DNA of 5,303 nt, taken from assembly GCA_003452695.1 (NCBI GenBank), contig DMNP01000159.1, forward strand, positions 1-5,303. The letters are read 5' to 3'. Source of the stretch: Eggerthellaceae bacterium (GTDB lineage Bacteria; Actinomycetota; Coriobacteriia; Coriobacteriales; Eggerthellaceae). Of the stretch, positions 1 to 5,183 are shown in pieces. Under the pieces are notes generated by a model, which saw only the letters and a list, made by a program, of their open reading frames with translations, had not been told where the DNA came from and searched no databases. The first letter of the stretch is position 1, and each line of letters opens with the position of its first letter. A program made the position numbers and the translations under genes.

Positions 1-249
1 CGGCCCGGAGACGATTCGCCCGACAATGGCCGCCGCCGAGAACACGGCGGCACCGATGCCCGCAAGCGTGGCAGAACCCCCGAGCCGATCGATGTAGACC
101 GACGTGCCCGAGTTCAGCCCCTGGCCCGTTATATAGCAGAACAGCGTTGCGGCAACGATGGCCACAAACACTGCGGTGAACAGGCGCGGTTGCGCCGCAC
201 CCGACGGTTCTGCCTTGGAATCGGCATCCTCTGCCGCCTTGCGCTGCAT
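1..249 (-). CDS. Major facilitator superfamily (MFS) transporter, N-terminal 83 residues (gene runs off the window)
   Basis: Reading the minus strand from the ATG at 249-247 gives 83 in-frame codons to the window edge. About 22 hydrophilic residues, Lys/Glu/Asp/Pro-rich, come first and should be cytoplasmic. A membrane segment follows at about residues 23-43 (LFTAVFVAIVAATLFCYITG), then a short loop, then a second segment at about 62-80 ending in AAAIVGRIVSGP. Two helices with a Gly-Arg turn after the second is the usual start of a 12-helix MFS protein, just before the loop 2-3 motif. The substrate cannot be told; by general style it could be an efflux pump or a metabolite permease. The start codon follows the glutaredoxin stop by only 2 nt (TAG-CG-ATG) and no strong ribosome site stands in front of it, so translation is probably coupled to the upstream gene. 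The family is fairly sure, the specificity is not known. Confidence 0.82.
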   Translation of the reverse strand, partial: MQRKAAEDADSKAEPSGAAQPRLFTAVFVAIVAATLFCYITGQGLNSGTSVYIDRLGGSATLAGIGAAVFSAAAIVGRIVSGP

Positions 250-251
250 CG

Positions 252-485
252 CTAGGCCAGCGCCTTCAAGCGGTCCATGACGGCATCGATGCCCTCGACG
301 AGCTGCGCGCCATCGTACAGATAGGGAATCTTGTTCGCATCGCCGCCAAGTGCGAGCAGCTCGTTGTACGGCTCGACCTGTTCAACATCGCGCAGGTCGA
401 GCGCGATGCCGTGCTCGTCCGCGAATTTGGTGGCAATCGCGCACGTGGGGCACGGGCCCCAGTAATACATGACCATCTTGTCCAC
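252..485 (-). CDS. Glutaredoxin-like thiol-disulfide redox protein
   Basis: This is a small single-domain thioredoxin-fold protein of 77 residues if it starts at the GTG at 485-483. Visible features are the first beta strand (MVMYYW), a redox motif GPCPTC with cysteines at residues 12 and 15, a helix (AIATKFADEHG), the strand ALDLRDV, the conserved cis-proline at residue 54 in KIPYLYDG, and a closing helix (GIDAVMDRLKALA). Length and order fit glutaredoxins, which pass electrons to protein disulfides or glutathione-type mixed disulfides in the cytoplasm; the actual partner here is unknown. The GTG start is chosen because GAGGAGG (497-491) lies 5 nt upstream of it. The internal ATGs at 476 and 470 are 14 or more nt away, and the open frame reaching 569 has no ribosome site. 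A possible -10 box TACAAT is seen at 518-513 without a good -35. The gene follows the aldehyde dehydrogenase and is almost fused to the MFS gene, suggesting one transcript. Confidence 0.85.
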   Translation of the reverse strand: MDKMVMYYWGPCPTCAIATKFADEHGIALDLRDVEQVEPYNELLALGGDANKIPYLYDGAQLVEGIDAVMDRLKALA

Positions 486-554
486 GAATTCCTCCTCGTT
501 CCTTTCCGTGCAATTGTACGCCTCTTGGAAATAAAAGAGCGCGGGCATTACGAA

Positions 555-579
555 GGGCGGCACCACCAAGGTGCCGCCC
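555..579 (-). terminator. Strong hairpin between ald and the glutaredoxin gene (terminator-like, no U tract)
   Basis: GGGCGGCACC at 555-564 and GGTGCCGCCC at 570-579 form a perfect 10-bp stem with a 5-nt loop, 47 nt after the aldehyde dehydrogenase stop. On the minus strand the stem is followed by TTCGTAATG rather than a run of T, so a classical intrinsic terminator is doubtful. It may partly terminate, block 3' exonucleases, or set the dose of the downstream glutaredoxin and MFS genes. Confidence 0.4.
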
Positions 580-625
580 CCGTTGCTGCGCGCTTAGCAA
601 CGCGCACGTACTGGTCTCGCGCCGC

Positions 626-2080
626 CTATTGCTTGTTGCGGTTCAGGTCCCAGTCGATGTAGTTGATGTGAGTCTCCAGGTATTCCTCGAGGCCGCGCTC
701 GCCATCCTCGCCGCCGATTCCCGAACCACGGACGCCCTGGTGGAAGCCCTGGAAGGCCTCGAAGTGCTCGCGGTTCACGTAGGTCTCGCCGAACTTTATC
801 TCGTTCATGGCGCGCATGACCGTGTCGTAGTCGGTGGTGAAGATAGAGCTGGTCAGGCCGAACTCGCAGTCGTTTGCCATCGCGATGGCCTCGTCCAGCG
901 TCTCGAACGTGGTGATGGGCAGCACCGGGCCGAAGATCTCTTCGACCATAACGCGGCTCTCGTGCTTCACGCCCGTGATGACCGTCGGCTCGAAGAAGTA
1001 GCCCTTGCCGTCGACCGTTACCGCATTGCCGCCGCATTCGATGGTCGCGCCTTCGTCGATAGCGGACTGAACGAGCTCGATAACATGCTCCTGCTGGTTC
1101 TTGTTCACCATCGGGCCCATGTCGAAGTCGCCGCCAAGGGCCGGACCGTACGTTACCTTCTTCATGCGTTCGACGATCTTTGCGACGAACTCGTCGGCGA
1201 TGCCCTTCTGAACGTACACGCGCTCGGCCGCGTTGCACACCTGGCCGGAGTTGTACACACGCGAGTTGATGACATGCTCGACCGTTTCATCCAGCTTGCA
1301 GTCGTTCATGACGATGACGGGTGCCTTGCCACCGAGCTCGAGCGAGACCTTGGTGACGTTGTCGGCGGCAGCCTTCATGATCTTCTTGCCCACGGCAGTG
1401 GAACCGGTAACGGTGACGATGCCCAGCTTCGGGTTCGCCGCCAGCGCGTTGCCCGCGACCGCGCCGGAACCGGTGATGACGTTGATAACGCCCTTGGGCA
1501 GGCTGGACTTCTCGACCAGCTTTGCGAACTCGTAGGCGCCGTTCGGGCAGTCCGACGATGCCTTCAGCACCACGGTGCAGCCGGCAATCAGAGCAGGGGC
1601 AACCTTGCGGCCGATAAGGAACAGGGGGAAATTCCACGGCATGATCTGGCCCGCAACGCCGATGGGCATCTTGTACAGCAAGATGTTCTCGTTGGGACGG
1701 TCGGACTCGATAATCTCGCCCTTTATATGGCGAGCCATTGCCGCGAAGTACTGGATATAGGCCGCAAGCCAGCCGGCTTCGTCGGTGGACTGGGCGATGG
1801 GCTTCCCCATTTCCTCCGAAGTGGCACGCGCCAGAACGTCCTGGTTTTCCTTCACGAGCTCGACCAGCTCCATCAGGTAGTTGGCGCGTTCGATAGCGGG
1901 GACTTTCTCCCAGCTCTTCTGGGCCTCGAAGGCAGCGTCGACTGCGGCGGCGACATCTTCTTCGGTCGCCATCGGGAATTCGGAGATTACCTCTTCCGTG
2001 GCAGGATTGATGTTCTGCCGCATCTCGCGGTCGCCGTTGTCGAGAAACTCGCCATTGATGAAAAGCTGCGTCTGTTTCAT
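626..2080 (-). CDS. aldA: Aldehyde dehydrogenase of the lactaldehyde/glycolaldehyde type (AldA-like)
   Basis: This is a full-length (484 aa) cytoplasmic NAD(P)-dependent aldehyde dehydrogenase, which oxidises an aldehyde to its acid. The family landmarks are all present: Asn150 in PWNFP, Lys173, the glycine-rich TGSTAVG near 225-231, general base Glu248 in LELGGK, catalytic thiol Cys282 in GQVCN, and Glu381 in EEIFGPV. Similarity to E. coli AldA is strong along the chain, with GEIIESDRP, NILLYK, SRVYNSGQVCN and the C-terminal FGETYVNRE...GFH block. The residues reported to contact substrate in AldA (Arg161, Asn286, Glu443, His449) correspond to Arg158, Asn283, Glu441 and His447 here. L-lactaldehyde or glycolaldehyde, from deoxy-sugar or glycol breakdown, is therefore the best guess. 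One oddity is KASSD at 173-177 where AldA has KPSE, which may change cofactor choice. The ATG is preceded by AGGAGG (2092-2087) at 6 nt, and a promoter is visible near 2166-2193. Glutaredoxin and MFS genes follow on the same strand. Confidence 0.93.
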   Translation of the reverse strand: MKQTQLFINGEFLDNGDREMRQNINPATEEVISEFPMATEEDVAAAVDAAFEAQKSWEKVPAIERANYLMELVELVKENQDVLARATSEEMGKPIAQSTDEAGWLAAYIQYFAAMARHIKGEIIESDRPNENILLYKMPIGVAGQIMPWNFPLFLIGRKVAPALIAGCTVVLKASSDCPNGAYEFAKLVEKSSLPKGVINVITGSGAVAGNALAANPKLGIVTVTGSTAVGKKIMKAAADNVTKVSLELGGKAPVIVMNDCKLDETVEHVINSRVYNSGQVCNAAERVYVQKGIADEFVAKIVERMKKVTYGPALGGDFDMGPMVNKNQQEHVIELVQSAIDEGATIECGGNAVTVDGKGYFFEPTVITGVKHESRVMVEEIFGPVLPITTFETLDEAIAMANDCEFGLTSSIFTTDYDTVMRAMNEIKFGETYVNREHFEAFQGFHQGVRGSGIGGEDGERGLEEYLETHINYIDWDLNRNKQ

Positions 2081-2106
2081 TCAGAACCTCCTATACCGAT
2101 TACCCT

Positions 2107-2120
2107 GGGGCATGCGCCCC
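2107..2120 (-). promoter_or_regulatory. Small hairpin in the ald 5' leader
   Basis: GGGGC (2107-2111) and GCCCC (2116-2120) pair around a 4-nt loop, 14 nt upstream of the AGGAGG ribosome site. With transcription starting near 2159 this sits inside a leader of about 79 nt. It could tune ribosome access, but a 5-bp GC stem may also be chance in GC-rich DNA. Confidence 0.25.
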
Positions 2121-2165
2121 CTTCCGAGAACCCGCTCTGTTTTGTCGGCGAATTCCCTTGCGCCT

Positions 2166-2193
2166 ATTCTAGTAGTTTCGCCGCCGCGTTCAA
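2166..2193 (-). promoter_or_regulatory. Sigma-70-type promoter for ald (and probably grx-MFS)
   Basis: On the minus strand TTGAAC (2193-2188) and TAGAAT (2171-2166) are separated by 16 bp. The -10 box matches the consensus at 5 of 6 positions and the -35 at 4 of 6. Transcription would begin near 2159, about 79 nt before the ald ATG, and downstream of the hairpin that follows malQ. This is the best promoter match seen in the window. Confidence 0.55.
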
Positions 2194-2211
2194 ACACGAT
2201 TTTCGCGCAAT

Positions 2212-2257
2212 AGCCGATGATGCATGGCCTCCGAGGCTGCGCATCGTCCTATCGGCT
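2212..2257 (-). terminator. Compound hairpin overlapping the malQ stop codon (probable 3'-end structure)
   Basis: An outer stem pairs AGCCGAT (2212-2218) with ATCGGCT (2251-2257), continued by GATGC (2219-2223) with GCATC (2241-2245). A 5-nt bulge holds part of the malQ stop, and an inner GCCT/AGGC stem (2227-2230 with 2234-2237) caps the structure. The position at the very end of malQ and before the ald promoter fits a transcript end. As with the other hairpins here, no T run follows, so factor-independent termination is uncertain. Confidence 0.45.
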
Positions 2258-5023
2258 GGCGCGGTGCAGGTCGGCCAGTTGGCGGGCGCGCGGCAGGGCC
2301 GCCTTCACGTCCGCAGCCTTGGCCTTCCACACCCAGTTGCCCTCGGCGGTGCCGGGCACGTTCATGCGGGCGTCGTCGTCCAGCCCGATGATGTCTTGCA
2401 GGGGCAAGATGCACACGTCGGCCGAGCATGCGGCAGCCGCCTCGGCCAGCTGGGAGGCGCCAGCCCGCGCGTCCAGGTTGGGATAGCGGTCGTGCACATA
2501 GCCGACGAGCGTCTGGTTGTCGTGCGTGCCCGTGTAGGCAATCTTTTCCGGGCGCGGGAAATAGCCCGCCAGCGGGTCGTTGCCGTCGGCGAACTGGACG
2601 ATGTCCATGCCCGGGAAACCGCACGCAGCGCTCAGGGCGCGCACAGCCGGGGTTATGGCGCCCAGGTCCTCGGCGATGATGGGCAGGGGCCCGAAGCGGT
2701 CGAACGCCGCTTGGAACAGCCGAAGCCCCGGACCGGGGCGATACGTTCCTTCCGCGGCCTTCTGGCCTGCCGGAATGCTGAAATAGCGCAAGAAGCCGAT
2801 GAAGTGGTCCAGCCGCACGTAGTCGTACAGGTCGAAGGCGCGCTGCAACCTGCGCATCCACCAGGCATAGCCGTCCGCCTGCAGCACATCCCAGTCGTAG
2901 AGCGGGTTGCCCCAGACCTGTCCTTCCAGCGCAAAGGCATCGGGCGGGCATCCCGCGATGAAGTCGGGCTTGCCGTCGGCTCCAAGTTGGAACAGATCGG
3001 GATTGGCCCATACGTCGGAGCTGTCGGCGCTTACATAGATGGGCATGTCGCCGACGATTGCGATGCCACGCTCGTTGGCATAGGCACGCAGTTCATGCCA
3101 TTGCCGCTCGAAGGCGAACTGGATGCGGCGCCAGCGCTCTGCGCAGGAGCGCAGCTCGTCATCGGCCTCGACTACGGCGGGGTCGTAGCGCCGGTACGGC
3201 TCCGGCCAGTCCTGCCACATAGCGTTGGTCGCCAGCTTCCGGCGGATGGCCCGGAAGGCGGCATAGGGCTCCAGCCAATCGCGCTCGCTTTCGCAGAACG
3301 CGCGATAGGCTGCCGGATCCGCATTCGCCGCCTCGTCGCCTGCTGCGGCCATGGCGTCCGCCGTGCCGGCGGCGCCGGAGCGCCCGGCTTGCCCAGAGGG
3401 CGCTTCCATAAGGTGGTCGTTTCCCGCAAAGGCGCTGATGCCCGCATACGGGCTGCCGAACACGTCGGTCGGATTCACCGGCAGCACCTGCCAGTAGTGC
3501 ATGCCGGCTTTGGCCAGCCAGTCCACGAAGTTGCGCGCGGGCTTGCCAAGCGTGCCCCTGCCGCGGCCGGGCAAGCTCGTAATATGGGCAAGCACGCCGA
3601 TTCCCGGCTGCATCGGACGCTCCAGCCGGGGGCTGTCGTGGAAGTATAGGATGGCGGAACCCAGCGGGCCCATGTGCACGCACGCGGAGCCCAACGCGGC
3701 TTGCGCCGCGGCGGGGGCATCGGCGGACGCGCAGCGCTGCACGTCTACGCCGTGCCCCGATATCAGCTCGCTTGCGAAGGCTCCCGCCAGGGGAACGCGC
3801 ACGTCGTGGGCATGATGGAGCGAACGGTTGACCAGGATGCATGCATTCGCGGCGGCACCCGCGCATGTTGGAGCGTCAGCATTGCCCGTGCTGCCCGCGC
3901 TGTCCGCACCGCCGGCACCAGCCATGCCGCCCGCGGTTTCGGAGCCATGCCGCCAGACGGCCAGCACATCGTCGTTCAGCGCGCAGAACCGGGAACGGCC
4001 GGGTCCGAACAGAGCAAGCGTGCTGCGCAAATCTGCAACGTTGCCAACGATTGCCCCGCAATCGGAATCGAGCGCTTCCCACGCACGCACAAGCGAGCCC
4101 AGGTCGTTGGCCGATGTCAGCCGCGAAAGGCCGGCAGCATCCCCTGCGGGCGCTCCGCTGGCAGCGCAATCCTCAGGCGCATCGGGCGCTTCTTCCAATC
4201 CCTCTTCTGCATTGTCGGCCAGCGCCGCCAAACCGGGCGCCGCCGCATCGGGCGTGCAGGCACCGCCGCCGAGCAGCTGCACGAGGCTCGCGCACCACAG
4301 ACGGCCCTTGGCCTGCCCCCACGAACCCTCGTCGATGTCGCAGCGATTCTCCTGGTCTGGCCGAGCGCCTGCAAGCTCGACCATCAGGCGCGAGCGATCG
4401 GCAATTGCCACAAGGTCGAACGATGCATCGAATGCGCTGGCCGGGCAGTTCTCGCGCAGCGATTCCACCGTTTCTGCAAGGTCGTAGGCGCTCTTCCTTC
4501 CACAGAGATAGTCCACGAGGCAGTCGTTCCAGTTGCAATCGGGCGTTGCAGCCGCAGCAGACGCGGGGTCGAACACGGTAAGCTGGAAGCTAGGCGGCTC
4601 CCAGGACGCGAGCCTGCCCTCTCCGCCGGTGCGCCCATCGCATGCGCCGTAGCGCAGGGCGTTTCCATCCGCATCTTCAAGAACGAACTGGTACCACACG
4701 ATGCCCGGTTCGTCCGGCGCAAGGGTGGCGCAGTAGCGCACGGGGCCTTCGGAAACCGCCGCTCCCGCAACCGCCGCGCCAGCGTCGGCTTCAGGGCTTG
4801 CCGCACTCGCCTCGCCTGCGGTCATCGGCGCATCCGCGTCTCCGAGGGCGACCGGCGTCATGTCGTACAACATCTCTCCCCTGCCGTCCACCCACGTGCG
4901 CAGCTTCGCCGTTGCGCCCGGCGCATCCTCTATGTCTATTGCCAGGTTCACCGATGTGCCCAGCTCCACCGCGCCATACGGTGCGCGATACGTTTCGTTT
5001 CGCGAATCGTGCAATGCCTTCAT
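2249..5023 (-). CDS. malQ: 4-alpha-glucanotransferase (GH77, amylomaltase) fused to a non-catalytic GH13 remnant
   Basis: A 924-residue cytoplasmic protein that should transfer alpha-1,4-glucan segments between maltodextrins, feeding maltose or glycogen breakdown. Residues about 471-924 are a GH77 domain with all catalytic residues: nucleophile Asp739 (VRLDHF), acid/base Glu785 (IIAEDLG) and Asp835 (TGTHDN), plus PPDAF..GQ.WGNPLYDW (693-711) and the C-terminal RMNVPGT..GNW. Residues 1-152 resemble the N-terminal beta-sandwich of GH13 neopullulanase/GlgX-type enzymes (HDSR..TYRAPYGAVE to PPSFQLTVFD). Residues 164-250 resemble the end of a GH13 barrel, and about 300-468 its C-terminal beta domain; the catalytic part of that barrel is absent. 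Ala/Gly-rich stretches lie at 63-94, 252-299, 362-394 and 541-571. The ATG at 5023 is chosen because AAGGGG lies 8 nt upstream and the recognised N-terminal domain begins there, although the frame stays open to 5155. There is no signal peptide and no frameshift. GH77 activity is likely; GH13 activity is very unlikely. Confidence 0.92.
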   Translation of the reverse strand: MKALHDSRNETYRAPYGAVELGTSVNLAIDIEDAPGATAKLRTWVDGRGEMLYDMTPVALGDADAPMTAGEASAASPEADAGAAVAGAAVSEGPVRYCATLAPDEPGIVWYQFVLEDADGNALRYGACDGRTGGEGRLASWEPPSFQLTVFDPASAAAATPDCNWNDCLVDYLCGRKSAYDLAETVESLRENCPASAFDASFDLVAIADRSRLMVELAGARPDQENRCDIDEGSWGQAKGRLWCASLVQLLGGGACTPDAAAPGLAALADNAEEGLEEAPDAPEDCAASGAPAGDAAGLSRLTSANDLGSLVRAWEALDSDCGAIVGNVADLRSTLALFGPGRSRFCALNDDVLAVWRHGSETAGGMAGAGGADSAGSTGNADAPTCAGAAANACILVNRSLHHAHDVRVPLAGAFASELISGHGVDVQRCASADAPAAAQAALGSACVHMGPLGSAILYFHDSPRLERPMQPGIGVLAHITSLPGRGRGTLGKPARNFVDWLAKAGMHYWQVLPVNPTDVFGSPYAGISAFAGNDHLMEAPSGQAGRSGAAGTADAMAAAGDEAANADPAAYRAFCESERDWLEPYAAFRAIRRKLATNAMWQDWPEPYRRYDPAVVEADDELRSCAERWRRIQFAFERQWHELRAYANERGIAIVGDMPIYVSADSSDVWANPDLFQLGADGKPDFIAGCPPDAFALEGQVWGNPLYDWDVLQADGYAWWMRRLQRAFDLYDYVRLDHFIGFLRYFSIPAGQKAAEGTYRPGPGLRLFQAAFDRFGPLPIIAEDLGAITPAVRALSAACGFPGMDIVQFADGNDPLAGYFPRPEKIAYTGTHDNQTLVGYVHDRYPNLDARAGASQLAEAAAACSADVCILPLQDIIGLDDDARMNVPGTAEGNWVWKAKAADVKAALPRARQLADLHRASR

Positions 5024-5066
5024 GCCAGCATCCCCTTTCGGATCGACCTGCCCCACACGCCAATAC

Positions 5067-5101
5067 GCCCGATGCGCCCAACCAGGTTGGACGCATCGGG
5101 C
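5067..5101 (-). promoter_or_regulatory. 16-bp hairpin in the malQ leader
   Basis: Positions 5067-5082 pair with 5086-5101 around a 3-nt loop, symmetric about 5084. The one non-Watson-Crick position, 5077/5091, is a C-A mismatch in plus-strand RNA but a G-U wobble in minus-strand RNA, so the structure favours the malQ transcript. The stem ends 43 nt before the malQ ATG and has no T run after it. It could be a terminator of the upstream surface-protein gene, or a leader attenuator or stabiliser of malQ mRNA. Confidence 0.5.
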
Positions 5102-5115
5102 CGACTGTGTGCAAG

Positions 5116-5121
5116 ATATTA
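5116..5121 (-). promoter_or_regulatory. Possible -10 box of the malQ promoter
   Basis: TAATAT (5121-5116, minus strand) is the most AT-rich hexamer in the 160-nt gap upstream of malQ and matches TATAAT at 4 of 6 positions. No convincing -35 lies 16-18 bp upstream; that zone instead contains the CAACGTTG palindrome at 5132-5139. An activator-dependent or weak promoter is possible. Confidence 0.3.
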
Positions 5122-5130
5122 GCGCATTTT

Positions 5131-5178
5131 GCAACGTTGGAGACGTACCCCGCATATGCGGTGCGCCCCCAACGTTGC
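5131..5178. promoter_or_regulatory. Paired CAACGTTG palindromes, candidate operator for malQ
   Basis: GCAACGTTGG (5131-5140) and CCAACGTTGC (5169-5178) form a 10-bp inverted repeat. Each arm contains the self-complementary octamer CAACGTTG, with centres 38 bp apart. Between them lies a 12-bp palindrome CCGCATATGCGG (5150-5161). The proximal copy sits just upstream of the possible malQ -10 box. LacI-family operators are palindromes with a central CG, and such regulators often control maltodextrin genes, so a repressor site is a reasonable inference. A transcript-end hairpin of the upstream gene is the alternative. Confidence 0.4.
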
Positions 5179-5183
5179 GCGTC

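Noticed and set aside
486..569. A longer glutaredoxin starting upstream at 569 or 548
   Set aside because: Neither ATG has a ribosome site, the extra residues match nothing in the family, and the upstream start would overlap the hairpin at 555-579. The GAGGAGG at 497-491 supports the GTG at 485.
594..1238. A second minus-strand frame inside ald, and a similar one at 3159-3866 inside malQ
   Set aside because: Both give Arg/Gly/His-rich translations typical of the out-of-phase frame of GC-rich genes and overlap intact genes on the same strand. They do not indicate frameshifts, since the real frames run uninterrupted.
629..3649. A plus-strand open frame of about 1000 codons spanning ald, the intergenic region and part of malQ
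   Set aside because: It lies antisense to two well-supported genes, its translation is Arg/Ala/His/Val-rich without any recognisable domain, and it crosses the ald promoter. Long antisense frames are common in GC-rich DNA.
2249..5023. malQ as a pseudogene
   Set aside because: Although the GH13 half is incomplete, the frame is intact over 924 codons, the start has a good ribosome site, and all GH77 catalytic residues are present. A working transferase is more likely.
3674..5122. A plus-strand open frame of 482 codons opposite the 5' half of malQ
   Set aside because: It is the mirror of malQ codons with Arg/Ala/Cys-rich composition and no ribosome site or domain. The minus-strand frame explains the sequence.
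5024..5155. A malQ start upstream at 5155, adding 44 residues
   Set aside because: The extension translates the leader hairpin and possible promoter, lacks a ribosome site and does not resemble any domain. The ATG at 5023 has AAGGGG at 8 nt and begins the recognised N-terminal domain.
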